DNA of 64,000 nt, taken from Azadirachta indica. Lineage: Eukaryota > Streptophyta > Magnoliopsida > Sapindales > Meliaceae. The DNA lies in NCBI GenBank assembly GCA_022749755.1, contig CM040449.1:12682363-12746362 (forward strand), in the 5' to 3' direction. A program made the position numbers and the translations under genes. Positions 25,990-38,327 of the stretch are shown here, piece by piece (position 1 is the first letter of the stretch; each line of letters begins with the position of its first letter). The notes under the pieces are model-generated. The model searched no databases and was not told the origin of the DNA. It saw only the letters and a program-made list of their open reading frames with translations.

Positions 25990-28648
25990 GAACATATTTT
26001 CCAACCTCTTTAAAAAGATCTTATTGTATAATGAGGAGGCATATTAAATATATGAATAATGAAGACGCTGAGCAAAGAAGAGTAATGGAGAAGTTAAGGA
26101 ACAAAATAGGCCAGGAAGGTATGGGACCAATAAACGAGTCGGTGGAAAAGTTAGAATCAGTATCCTTCGACCAGCTAAAACTTGAGTGGACCATGAAGAT
26201 TGGTTCTTGACTGCCTAAGGAAGAGAAGGAGAAACTAATTAGTTTTCTAAAAGAACACATAGATGTGTTCATCTGGACGCATGAAGATTTGCCAGGAATT
26301 GACTCCCGAGTAATCTCGCACCAATTGGCGGTTAATCCGATCTTCAAGCCTATTAAACAAAGCGAAGAACATTTAACCAGGAGAAAAGGGAGGCTATTAG
26401 AGAGTAGACCAATATGCTGATCAAGGTAGGATTCATAAGAGAAGTTCTCTATTCAAATTGGGTGGCCAATGTAGTAATGGTCAAGAAGGCAAACGAGAAG
26501 TGAAGGATGTGTGTTGACTTTACTGACCTAAATAAAGTTTGTCTCAAGGATAGTTTCCTAATCTCACGAATAGACTAACTGGTAGATTCGATAGCCAGAA
26601 ACAAACTATTGAACTTCGTGGATGCATTCTCAAGGTACAACCAAATCAAAATGCAGAAGCTAACCAAGAAAAGATAGCGTTCATGACTGACCAAAGACTG
26701 TAATATTATAAAGTAATGTCTTTTGGGTTAAAGAACGCGAGAGCAACATTTTTAGGATTGGTCAATAAGGTCTTTAAACCTTTGATTGGAAAAATAATGG
26801 AGGTATATATAGGCGATATGATCAGTAAGTCGTTATAAAACAACGATCACGTTCAGTATCTAGGAGAAACTTTTTCCTTGCTCTGGAGATATAAAATGAA
26901 GTTAAACCCTGAAAAGTGCATGTTTTGAGTTAGCTCCGGGAAGTTTTTGGGATTCATGGTTAGTGAATTAGGAATTGAAACAAATCCCCAAAAAGTCCAG
27001 GCTATATTGGACATTGTAGTCCCCAATAACCTTAAAAGAAGTACAGGGCCTAATGGGGACGTTAGTTGCACTAAACGGGTTTATTTCCAAAGTTACAGAC
27101 CGATCCTTTCATTTCTTTTAGGCTATAAAGAAAGGAAAAGATATGAGGTGGATGAAGAAATACAAAACAAGCTTTTATAAGCTGAAAGCTTATTTAGCGA
27201 ATCCATTACATCTTGTAAGCCCATTGATAGGGGACACACTATGTTTATATTTGGCTATAATTGATCAAAAAACACGAAGGCGAACGCCTTGGCGAAATTG
27301 GCTTTAACTCTACAAGGAAAGTTCCCCACGACAATTCTAGTGAAAGTATTATCCCAAAAAAGCGTTGGGCGATCAACAGAGAAACCTGATCAAATTAACA
27401 TCACCTACTAAGTCCTAACCTGGATGGACTTGATCAAAATATATATTGGAAGGAAAATTACTAGAAGATAAGGAGGAAGGTAAGAAGATTAGAAATAAAT
27501 CTGTACGCTACACAATAATCGATAGGACATTGTACAAGCCAGGGTTGGGTGGTCACACTACTTCCGTTGTATTGATCAAGAAGAGACGGAATATGTACTC
27601 AGGGATGTTCATATGGGCAGTTGTAGTAATCACAAAAGGGCCAGATCATTGGCATACCACGTTCTACGATAAGGGTATTATTGGTTAACTTTATATCAAG
27701 ACGCCTCAAAAGTAGCTCGGTCCTATTTGAGATGCCAATACCATAGTGACATTTCGAGGTAACCATTTGAAAAACTTATAAACTTGGTCAGCTTCTAACC
27801 TTTTGCGTAGTAGAGGCTAGATTTGATTGGACCACTACCTATAGGATGCGCTCAAATGAAGTACGTTGTAGTGGCAATTGACTATTTTAGAAAATAGGTG
27901 GAAGTCGAGCCCCTAGCTATGATAATAGAAAGGAAAACAACTACCTTTATCGAAAGTAATATAATCTATCAGTTCAGGATCCTTCGCATATTAATAGTGG
28001 ACAGCGAAAAACAATTCGACAATGCAAATTTTAAGGAGTTTTGCATTGATTTAAGTATCGATCTCAAATTCGTCTCTTATGCTCATCTAAAAACAAACGG
28101 CTAGGTTAAAGTGATAAACAAGAACATTAAAAATGCGCTGAAGAAACGACTCAACAACAAAAAGGAAATAGGTTGAAAAGTTGCCTTAAGTCCTTTGAGC
28201 TTATAGAACAACAGCAAGGACCATGATTGGTGAAATTCCCTACTTTTTAGACTTTGGCTGCGAAGCAATAATTCTAGTAAAAATTGGTACACCTACATTT
28301 AGGGTGAAATATTTCGATGAGTTAAAGAAAGAAGAATTGATGAGGTTGGGTTTGGACTTATTGGAATAGAAACAGGACCAAGTCCTCATCAAAGGGGTAG
28401 CTTATCAACAACGGGTGATAAAGTATTACAATAAAAGGGTTTGTAGAAGAAGTTTTCGCGACTTGGTGTTAAGATAAGTCATGTAAAACACCAAAATACT
28501 TGGTGAGGGGGCTTTAGCTGCGAACTAGAAAGGCTCGTACATGGTGACCAAAATTATTTGGTTAGGAGTATATAAGTTGTAACATCCCGACAGAAGTGAA
28601 GTCAAGAAGTTGTGGAATATAGAAGTGTTAAAAAGGTATTATCCTTGA
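25990..28648 (+). pseudogene. Ty3/gypsy pol relic (reverse transcriptase and integrase), Tat-like
   Basis: The order on the + strand is the protease-RT linker (KEEKEKLISFLKEHIDVFIW, DLPGIDSRVISHQL at about 26215-26320), then reverse transcriptase in many short frames up to about 27010. The latter includes a shifted YIGDM for the catalytic YVDDM region near 26800, and SGKFLGFMVSELGIETNP at 26937 on. RNase H is not recognisable. Integrase follows: LYQDASKVARSCLRCQ near 27690, YVVVAIDYF, VEVEPLAMIIERKTTTF and a core to about 28170. The usual pol C-terminus LWNIEVLKRYYP stops at 28648. Dozens of stops and frameshifts make it an old, dead copy. No LTR is visible upstream; the hAT relic abuts it. 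Confidence 0.85.
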
Positions 28649-28710
28649 AGAAATTTCCTATCACAAGATTTGAACACGAATCAAATCATAACAATTAATT
28701 ATTTGTTCGA

Positions 28711-29205
28711 CAAGTTGTTACAAAAAGATGTAACCACAGTTCAAATTAGACAATTGTATAAATTTTGATTATCCTACAGGTTGTTATAAAAAGATCTGAC
28801 GTCAATTTAGATAGACACTTACAGATAAAAGATTAATAAATTCTAATTATATACCTAGTTATTATAAAAAGATTTGATTTCAGTTCAGATCAGACATCTA
28901 CGGATAGAGGATTAATAAATTTCTATTATATACCAAGTTGTTATAAAAACCACAGTTTAGATTAGACAATTGTATAAATTTTGATTATCCAACGGGTTGT
29001 TATAAAAAAATTTGACTTCAATTCAGATCAGACACCTACGAATAGAAAATTAATAGTTTCAAATATTTAATAAATTGTTATAAAAAGATTTGACCATAAT
29101 TCATATCAAGCAACTATATAGCATTCCTTTATTCAATAAGTTGTTATAAAAAGATCTAGTTACAATACAGATCAGACAACGAATCAATTTACTTCAAAAG
29201 ATCTA
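28711..29205. repeat. ~70-bp degenerate tandem repeats downstream of pol
   Basis: The word GTTGTTATAAAAAGAT or a close variant recurs at about 28713, 28780, 28857, 28935, 28995, 29074 and 29139, with a partial copy near 29190. Each is followed by CAGTTCAGATCAGAC-like sequence. Spacing is 60-78 bases. Tandem repeats between pol and the 3' LTR are known in Tat-lineage (Retand/Ogre-type) retrotransposons, which fits the neighbouring pol and antisense ORF. Confidence 0.8.
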
Positions 29206-29497
29206 ACTGCATTTCAGGCCACAAACTTAACGAATAGTGCCCCAATTCGCAACCTTTATTTTATTTTATATGATTTACTTGACAAATGCAAATAGAGGAA
29301 AAATACTTTTAAAAAGTTTGTTAATTTAAGAGGGGCTTAAAGATTCTAATGACTAAGAACCAAGGTTGAATAATTTGATCAAAAAGATTTGAATAAAAGG
29401 AGATTAAACTGTCTATGATAATTTACTTAAAGTTGTTCAAGTAAAGAAGTATAAAAATAATAATAATAAAATAAATAAAATAAATAAATGATAAAAA

Positions 29498-32400
29498 CTA
29501 AGTTTCCTTGGGAGGAGGCAATGAGATGGTGTTGAAAGTTGGATTGCTAGTAGGGGGCAAACTCTAATGAGACTGAGCAGGGTCAGGATCTGGGATAGAC
29601 TCCTCCGTGGGCGCTTCCTTTAGGCCCCCAGTTCCTTGCTAAACAAGTTGAGGAATATCAAGTTTTTCATATAGCCAGGACAGGTTAAGACTTGCAAACT
29701 TCTTTTGAAAGATCTTGTAGGCTAACTCAAGAGCTTTTTTGGATGACTCATTGCATTACTATTGCTACAATTTTTAGGTTGTAACACTCAAGTATAGGTT
29801 GTCTCAAGTAATAAAGATTCAGAAGTCCAAGTGTCAGTCTACAGGGAATTGGTTATCTTAAGTCCATAAGTTCAAAGGTCCAAATATTACAAGTCCAAAA
29901 TTCAAATATTATAACAAATGAAATGAATTTGCTTATTTTCAAATTTAAATTCAATATTATTATATATTAGTGTATTAAGGATCCATTTTAATGATTTGTA
30001 TAGAACTTATTCTTGATCCTTTTTTTTTTCAACAAAACACAATTAAGAATCAAAAGAAATGATCTTAATTGGATGATGAAAAAAACATCTAAGTATAAAA
30101 AAATCAAAAGACTTACTTTTTTAGTTGATGGTAAAAAACTATAAGTTGCCTTACTCTTGGTATGTAGAAAACATCCAAACATTTAATGTACCATTTGTTA
30201 ACAATGAATCAAGGTTTCTAACAATTCAAAATCACTTGCAAAATATATTACTCAATCAATAAAAAATTGACAATGAAGAACAAAACAAAGGATCAAAGAA
30301 CAAAAACTATAAAATTATCAAAAATTCACCCTTATCTCTAATTACAAAATTAGAAATACATTATTTAATTGAAACTCAAATTACAACATATGAACCAAGA
30401 TTATCTTTTTTTACTTCCACATCATCCTTTATGTAGGTAAAACTAAAGGTACTTCACATGTGTGAATATAATTTGCCAATTTCTAATTAATTACGCTCTA
30501 CCAACTTTCAACATATTTTTTACTATAAAAACCACCGAATTTTGTAAAATAGCCTTCTTCAAAGTTGTAAGTGGATGACTTAGCTTTCTAATGGTTCATA
30601 TCTCACCCTTATTGATTTTCTTGAACATGAGTTGTATTGAAAATAGGCAGAAATTTTCAAGTCGCATTTCTCCACTACCCTTCTAGAATTATAGCTCTTT
30701 TTGGTAGTCAATCAATTGAAATTTGAGAAAGTACACAACATAAATAGTTTAGATCCTTTTGTTAGCTTTCTAAAATACCCAGTCATATAATTTTTGGATA
30801 TGTATTTAAAGAGATACAGTCCAAATACAAAAGCATATTAGGCTGGTTCAAAGATGCGCTTGAGTTTTGTTGAAGCCCAATTTTGTCCATTAATTACTCA
30901 AACTAATCGAATCTTCGGTCTCCAAAATTGTGAAATAATGAGTCTCTATTTGTCCAGTCTAAGAATCATATCAATTGATGTTTTATATTGAAAGATACAC
31001 TCATTATACGAAACCTGCGCAAATCGACTATTTAGTCCAATTCTTATTTTAGAATTCAATATAAAGGAATATGTGAATATGCTTCAATTTTGGGGAACAA
31101 AAGGAATTATTTAGCATAAATCATAGTATTCCTCTTAATAAACCTACACTTTTAAACATTCATTAGCTGTTCTACTTCAGCGCTAGTACAGGTTGAAGTC
31201 CTTGTTGGCATGAGTCAAGTTCGTGACCTAGTCACCAAACTGAGTAAGCTGAGCCTCCAAATTAGCAATTTTACTTTTGAACGTTAACCTATTTCTTCAT
31301 TTCCCCACTTAGTTAAGTGTCCAAGAGCTCCTCGCTTTTTTTAGCATTTTTCAACTTCTAGAGTAGTTGATTTTTATCCGCGTTTAGCTGATCAATTGTA
31401 TTGTACAAATTGACGTTCGCAATAGAGTGCTCCTTTACGGTCTTCATATATAGGGTCCGAGTATGGTATATCTACACAGGTTTAAAATAAAGAAAAAAAA
31501 AGAGAAGAAAAAATTTGTTAGGCACAATCATCGCAGTAATTTACAATATAGGCAACCAAAGGTTAAAAGTTAAAACATGATTACTTTGCCTGCCTACTAA
31601 TGTATTTTATCTAGCATACGGTCTGAGTCAGCCGCCTTATAATTTGAAGACGAAAAGGGAGTGACCACTAAGCCTAGATGATTGTAAGAGGGAATGAGAT
31701 ATTTGAAGACCTCTTTTTTCTTTGTAAGAATGTCCCTCTAAGAAAGGCCTTTTACATCTATAGCCTCCTTCTGATTTATGTTTGGGTACCTAGAAAGCCT
31801 TTCCTCAGTTTTTTTGAAAGCATCTACTTTTTGTTTGCCATTGTCCTTGGGCAGATTCTTCTTGTCTTTCTTAGGATCTACCTCTGTTTTCTTCCCTTGG
31901 GCTTTGGGATCTATCGTTTTTCCTCTCATGGATCCGTCCTTATCCTTATCAAATTTCTTAGAAGGATCTTGAGTAGGCTTTAAGGTGCCTCCAAACTAGG
32001 TCCTCAGATTGTGCAAAACCAATCCTAACGCATTAAAAAATTTACCCTTGCCTCTCTTTAGTGCCATCCTTTCTGTGAACATTTGTGAAAGGGAAAGGAG
32101 TAAGGACCCGCCAAAAAAAAGAAATAAATAAAACTATATGTATAAAAAAATACTTACTCTAACCCATGGTAGAATCGTCCTAATCAACTTTCTGAATATA
32201 AGTCTTTTTCGCTCTTAAAGCTGCCTTAAGATCTTCATTAGTATAAGCAACTTCAACCAGACTAGAACCCATGAGCTGATTTGGTGAAAGTAGCTTTTTC
32301 TGATCACTTGATTTCGTATGCCTAGCGTTGATCTTTGAAAAGAGCGGGGTAGCTAAGTTAGGTTTTACCCCCTAAACAATTGCACCAAAAAAAAAAAAGA

Positions 32401-33638
32401 TTAGGTTTTCATGATCAACAAAAATAAGTATATTAGTTAACGATATATGGTATACTTATGAAGAATGAGCTTAAATGCATAAGGCATAGGGGTATATATG
32501 TTCATCTCGACTAGGGAAGACTGGCACCAATCCCCTCCCACATAAAAGTATTTGTCCTTCCAATTTTTGTTGTAAGAAGGCTTACCTCTGACTAGCTTGT
32601 TATCCTTTGTTCAGGCTTGAAGATAATAGAACTCAGGATGTTTCTTTGGGCCCTTTTTGAACAAAAACAAATATTTGATTTCTCCAATTGTTAGAGGGGT
32701 TTGTCCAACCATAGCCCAAATTATGAACATCCCAAAAATTGTCCTCCAGCCATTCAAATTTAGTTGGTAAGGAGGAACCCTAAAGCCATAGAAAAGAGCA
32801 GCGAAGTATGGTTAAAGCGGCAATCTAGCCTTAAAAAGGAGCAACTCTTCATTAAAGGCCACTTTATCACCCCTAGGACGACTAAGGAATTCATTGGCTT
32901 CTAGTATTTTAAGGGTGATAGAATTGGGGATTTGGTATAATTTTCTAAACATCCTTAAGTCAGTCTCAGTAATAGTCGAAGGAAACTAATTGGCTTTAAA
33001 GGGGCTATTTGCCCTAGTTAGATCAGGAGGAGGGTATTGAACCATTAGTTGTGGATGATTATCAACAGTGGAATTGTCCTCAGAATCTGATTCGTCCTGT
33101 TCATCCTCAAATTCATCTCTGTCTTCATCATTGTCATTGCTTTCATTCTCACTGTGATGTCTACTTCGTATTGAGAGTGCCTCGAGTATACTACCTCGTG
33201 GCATTAAGCGGTGGCTACTAGCTTCTACAATTGGATTTGAAGGAGTAGGGGTGACTTTATATACATGGTTTTGAAAATCCTTGAGGGCTTCTTGATCTCC
33301 TATGTTAATTTATTCAGGGTTCATTTCTCCTTGCATGGGGTCAGAAGAACTGTCAAATAAAATCACCACCTCAAGTTCTAGTCGAAAATATTTAAGAGCG
33401 TTTAATCTTGGATCCAAGATGTTTAAAGGCGTTTTAGCAAAAGGATCTAGAATAGCTAAAGGTTAGGCTTTCCTCAAGGAAATGGTCATATGTTCCCTAA
33501 TGGGCTCAACCCTAATCATACGAGGAAGTCAATTCCAGGCCTCGTAATTAGTCTTACAAGAGCTTATAAAAGAGGTGTCAAATTCACCTCTTAGCTATTG
33601 GAAGCGTCCCTTACATCAAATCTCATGTGTTTTGCCAT
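29498..33638 (-). pseudogene. Antisense ORF of a Tat-like retrotransposon (gypsy-type 'Transposase_28'-like), split by a solo LTR
   Basis: On the strand opposite to pol a long broken frame starts at ATG 33638 (MAKHMRFDVRD). It contains an acidic serine-rich region (33204-32990, SENESNDNDEDRDEFEDE). Next comes a block resembling the plant 'putative gypsy type transposon' domain PF04195: RMFRKLYQIPNSI, GWRTIFGMFIIWAMVG and KPSYNKNWKDKYFYVGGDW, at about 32960-32510. A lysine-rich linker (31929-31738) and a coiled-coil-like tail near 31450-31190 follow. After the LTR at 29752-31158 the frame resumes (SSKKALELAYKIFQKKFASL) and ends SLPPPKET-stop at 29498. Antisense ORFs between pol and the 3' LTR are known in Grande-type elements. 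Scattered stops show decay. Its function is unknown even in intact elements. Confidence 0.7.
29752..31158 (-). mobile_element. Solo LTR inserted in the antisense ORF
   Basis: Read on the - strand it begins TGTTTAAAAGTGTAGG and ends ...GTAATGCA, giving TG...CA termini. It is flanked on the + strand by CTCAT (29747-29751) and TTCAT (31159-31163), 4 of 5 matching. It is similar along its length to 17830-19240. It interrupts the antisense ORF, so it is younger than the host element. Confidence 0.75.
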
Positions 33639-35829
33639 GGTCAAGACCTAAGCAAATAACAACAAGGGCTGGTTAGTTCAGAGTTTTCCCTAAGGTGTAA
33701 TTACAGGTTGTAACTATAATAAATAGGTTTTGTTCGGATCGATTTTCTAGTTTACTTAAAGAGGATAAAGCTAGGCATCTAAAGTCAACAAAAATGTTTG
33801 TTAGCTATAGATACATTTTTGGAGCCTCTTGGTAATCTCTAGGTTACCAATCTCAGCATCAATAAATCTCTGTGCAACCAAAGAAATTCAAAGAAGCCTA
33901 AGTCTAAAGTCATTACACTTTGGGTAATTTTTATATACTATGTGATTGATTCTAACATCTTAATGCGGGAAAAAAAGTTTAAGTTGTAAAGAAGTCACAA
34001 AATAGGTTTCATTGATGAACTGAGGTGGACACCGGCGGCATAACAAAGATTGCTCGTGGATGAGGAGAAAGTTTTTCAAAAGGAAAAGGAGTTTGGAAAT
34101 TTGCAAAAAGTATGAGAAGGTAAAGTGGTAAAAGAAGGGGAAGTTAAAAATTTTATGCTTGTTTTTGCCTTCCTCATCAACTGTTGAAATAAAGATGAAT
34201 GGCTTTGATGATGCCACAATAATACGTACTGATGTGGCTATTTAATGCTAAAGAAGAAAACACAGTGGATCAATGATGTGAAGGCACGTGGAAAGAAGGT
34301 AGAAGGTTTGAACATGGCCATCATTAGAGCATTTAAGCGTATTAATTGCTAGTGTAAAATTCAAAACATCGAGCGATCTTATTTCTCGCTGTCATCATTT
34401 CGCAAAAACTCCAAAGGTCGCATCATGCTCAAATAGACTAATCTTGATCGTGTTTGGTTTAGTGTTCTGGTTAGGTCAAAATTGTTCGAGTAGGATTGGA
34501 TGATCATATGAGTATACGAGAAAGTCGTGTAAGGGGCTCGATATTGAAAAGCTAGGAAGATCAAGGTAAAGTGTAGGTTTGAACAAAGTTTCCAGTGAAA
34601 ATACTAATTTCATTGAAAATTGGGAGGGAGGGAGGGAGGGCCTCCCTCCCATAAAACCCATTAACTCCATGGGTCTTGGTATGTTTTGATTAGGTCAGTT
34701 TGGCATGTTTTGATTAGGTCTTGGTCGAGTATCATACAAGTGAGTTTGTTCAAACCAATAAGGCTATTGCTTGGCGGAATCCTTATCAGAGGGGCAAAAT
34801 AAATTAGTAATCCTAATTTGAGGCGAAATGGAATTCTGCTAAATACTCTCCTGATTCTTTTATAATTCCTAATATTATTAGAATAAGAAAATTAGCACTA
34901 TATATGTATTACATTTTTTTCATGTAGATTCATTCATAATCTTTCTGAAGCAAGCAATAAAGCAATTTTTTCTTTTAGGCGAAAAAGAGAGAAATTTAAT
35001 GTTTACTATGTGGTATTGAAGTCGCAAATTTTGATATCAACAATAACAAACACGTTGGCTATTCATAATGATTATGTGTTTGTATGGGCATACTTAATGA
35101 TGAAATATTTTATATTGACAATTTTTTTTTATTTAAAAGTTATTTTACAATTCTAGTTGCAAGCTTGGCTATTTATTTATTTTTTTAGTTAGAAGAATAA
35201 AATAAAGTTAGCAAAATGTGGATTATGATTGGAGTTGGCAGAAATGGAGCTGAAAGGAAGGATATTGAAACATGGAGATGGGTGATTTTATTTTTATTCT
35301 ATACGAGTTTTTATAATATGTGAGAAGTGGAAAGCATGTTATCATTGCATATTCCCTTGATCAAATACTACAATGTCCATTCATTTCAAACTTTAATTTT
35401 CAATGGTTTAATGGGTTTTTGAAAAATATTTAAAATGTGAAGGATAAATGCTTAATTTTAAAAAATTATACATTATTATAATATTATAAAAAAAATTATC
35501 AGTAAATATAAAATAAAATTAAAGATTAAAAATTATTATAATTTTTAATTATAAATATTAAAATAAGGGTATAATAGTTATTACAAATTAATAATAAAGA
35601 TAATATGGTCATTTCATGTATTGAGGAATAAAATAAGCTATTTATATTATAAAAGATGGAAAATATTAACAAAAAAGTTAACTAGTAAGGTATCTTAATA
35701 TTTTTTAAAAAGTTAGGAGCCGTCATAATATCGCTTAAAAAGTTAAAAAATATCTAACACTAGCTATAAAGTGAGGGGGTGTAAAACACAATATATGTTT
35801 TTTTAAGTAATCAGATATCCTCTCTTCTG
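33639..35829. other. Non-coding region to the right of the antisense ORF
   Basis: The 3' LTR of the Tat-like element would be expected here, and TATATATGTAT plus AATAAAGC near 34900-34965 could be LTR promoter and polyadenylation signals. I could not delimit TG...CA ends. A G-rich tract at 34622-34650 is listed separately. No gene is seen. Confidence 0.4.
34622..34650 (+). other. G-quadruplex-capable tract with complementary C-rich arm
   Basis: Five GGG runs separated by single A residues (34622-34640) are followed directly by CCTCCCTCCC (34641-34650). The G tract can form a compact quadruplex; alternatively part of it pairs with the C arm as a hairpin. It might also be a relic of a retrotransposon polypurine tract, but no LTR start follows at once. 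Confidence 0.7.
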
Positions 35830-36165
35830 TTCACTTGGCAAATTGAGAGAAGGGAGAGGGTCAAATTTTAATTTACCCCTCATCATTGATGATGGTAAAT
35901 TTAGAAAAGGGTAAGGACCAAATTTTAATTTAGCCACTCTCCCATTATTCACGGCGGTGAATTAAGAAGAGGTATAACTAAATTTCAATTTACCCCCTCT
36001 CGCACCCACGGAGCAAATTAGGAGGGAGAGGGCCAAATTTTAAATAACTCCCTCTCTCACTCACGCGGCAAATTAAGTGGAAGGGGAGGGTTAAATTTTA
36101 AATAGCTCCCTCTCCCATTCACGCCAAAAATAAGAAGAGGGAGACGGTATAATTTCAATAAAATC
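35830..36165. repeat. Six-copy minisatellite, ~58-bp unit with internal inverted repeat
   Basis: Units start near 35830, 35887, 35947, 36004, 36059 and 36117. Each has the pattern ATTCACGCGGCAAATTAAG, a GGAGGGAGAGGG-like purine block, AAATTTTAAAT, and a CTCCCTCTCCC pyrimidine block. The purine and pyrimidine blocks inside a unit are complementary, so each unit can fold. It lies directly before the broken acidic reading frame at 36480. Confidence 0.85.
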
Positions 36166-36479
36166 TTTCCTTTTACTTTAGTTACTAAGTTCTCCTATTA
36201 TTTTAAGGAAAAACTATAAAGATAAACGCTTATAAAAGGTGAGCTTTAATCTCCTATAAACTTAATAAATTTTTTTTTGTTCATATCAAATCTTTCGAAG
36301 AGACTTGGTAATTGTGGAGATGCTCTTAAACTTTCTCTCATTCATAAAAAATAGAAGTATATTCGATCGAGATATTTTTTTAATCTCTTTTTTTTTTTTA
36401 CTTTTTATATTTTTACTACTAGTCATAAGTAATTAACCCATTCTCTTAGATTCTTATGGATGAACTTTAATGTAGGTAG

Positions 36480-36709
36480 ATGGCTAATCTAAATATTTTT
36501 ACACAATATAGAGGCAAGGGTGTAACTCATGAGGATGAGACTAATAGTGTATTAAATGAGGGAGAGGGCATAAGGAATACATTAGAGATGGGAGAGGGTG
36601 GCGGAATGCATGAAATTATAGACTAGTGGATAAGGACGATGAGGATGAAGGTGAGGATGATGGTGATGACAATGAGAGTAAGGTTGATGAAGAGGTAGAG
36701 GAAATATAG
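36480..36709 (+). pseudogene. Short acidic reading frame, frameshifted, unidentified
   Basis: From ATG 36480 the frame reads MANLNIFTQYRGKGV, then a Gly/Glu-rich stretch, to TAG at 36624. In the +2-shifted frame (36629-36709) a strongly acidic run continues (DKDDEDEGEDDGDDNESKVD) to TAG. The sudden change of frame inside an acidic region suggests one coding sequence broken by an indel. Acidic N-terminal segments occur in some plant transposases, but I do not recognise the family. An LTR begins at about 36767. Confidence 0.35.
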
Positions 36710-36766
36710 GATAATTCCAAGAGTGATGAAAAGGGTGTGGATAAGGGGGCTATTGTTCCTTATTAA

Positions 36767-38327
36767 TGTGTGATTGTGCGATGTGTATGCATGATATTCG
36801 CAAGTGTATAGAATCATAACAAGTAATATAGTGTAACAGGGATATCAAACTCACGAGGAATGCAATCTATTAAGTACCGAAGATAACTAATTCTAAATTT
36901 ATTTGAAGAAAAATCGATTGTTAAATTGGGTGAGAAATTAAAATCAACAAAAATTAGCTACTTAACAAGTAATTATAAGATTCAATTAATAAGAAGTGTA
37001 GGGTGAATGATGAGATCTTAATTAGTCGTATCCATTTCTTTAATTTATGTTATTCTAATTTAATACTTGTATTGCTAGTTAATTTACTCTATCTTATTCG
37101 ACAATCTCTCTCAAAATCAATTGAAATTATTTTGTATCTAAAAATTCACTATATCTTTATGTGAATTTAATTAAATGGAAATACATTACGATTAGTGATA
37201 ATTTCAAATTAAACTATATAAATCATATTAGTACATCTTTATTTAACATGCAATTTATGACATTTATCCCACAGTTTAAACATGATATGTACTTCTCAGT
37301 GTATATCAATCCATAATTCATTCAAATATTGGCCAAATATTTAAAATCATTAAAAATATAATAAATGCTCAATACTATATATTAAATCATAAATAACTCA
37401 ATATCAGGAAATGGATGCTTCTAGTAGATTAAATTATCATCCTAAAAAATATGTTTAGCCACACATGGAATAGAGGATAATTTAATCATAAAAAATTTAA
37501 CAATCCAACACATAGTTCTAATCAATACAAAATTGTTGAAATTAATATAAAAATAAAAAAAAGGAGAGAATTAAAATTAGATGAGGAGAGCTTTAATCTA
37601 TAAGGCTTGATGAGAATCTTTCAATCTCTTAATAAAATCCCCCTTTTTGTTGATTTTCCCTTTTCTCTTTCTAGCAAAATTCATCTCTTTTCTTGTTTCT
37701 CTCTGTAAAACTCTACTAAGCTAGCTAATAGTGGCTAATAATTTAAAATTATGAAAATTTAGGACTACACCAAATCAGGCCCTCTATTTTTGATCCAAAG
37801 GCTAATAATCAACAAAAATCATTACTTGGGCCTCAGTAGGCACACACGCAAAAGGTTAGAGACGCGCATGCACAAGTGAGTCAAGGGAAGTGGTGTGTGA
37901 GCGCGACTAGATGGCGCATGCACGCCACCTTCTCGGCCTCACAAAGGTGGTGCACTGAAGCATGGCACGTCAACCTTGTGAGATCAAAAGGGTGGCACGC
38001 GCACGCCATCCAGCAGCACTACTGCACCATTTTCCTTGACGCGTGTGTTACCCCATGCTTATTGCTTCCCAGCTTTGCTTCTTTTGCAATTTGGTCCCTA
38101 TTTCTTTGCATTTTGGTCTCTATTTTGATGTCTTGCATTTTGGTCCTCGTGAACAAAGCTTTGTAGTTTTCCTTTGACACTTGATGCTCGATATCTACAA
38201 AAGGTTAGTAAATGTGCTTTGGTACTCCATTTTCACGTCTTTTATATCAAAACACTTCAACAACTGGAAAGTAAAATGAAAATAAACTAAGCGTAATCTT
38301 GTAGCAAAATGAAGATATCACTTATCA
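36767..38327 (-). mobile_element. Long LTR of Tat/Athila-like type
   Basis: Read on the - strand it begins TGATAAGTGATATC at 38327, nearly the same start as the LTR at 40494 (TGATAAGTGAG). It ends near 36767 with ...CTATATTACTTGTTATGA... and a run of CACACA-like sequence, parallel to the end of that other LTR. Both have a GC-rich core (here 37860-38060) in AT-rich surroundings and words such as TTTGGTCCCTATTTCTTTGC. No matching target duplication was found, and the left boundary is uncertain. It could be a solo LTR or the 3' LTR of the - strand element to its right. Confidence 0.55.

Noticed and set aside
28711..29205. CRISPR-like array
   Set aside because: Repeats are diverged and the spacers are also repetitive; eukaryotic retrotransposon context.
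36623..36817. Minus-strand 64-codon open frame
   Set aside because: It is the antisense shadow of the acidic GAT/GAG-rich plus-strand segment.
37876..38166. 96-codon open frame in a GC-rich patch
   Set aside because: It lies in the GC-rich core of an LTR; the open frame is a composition effect.
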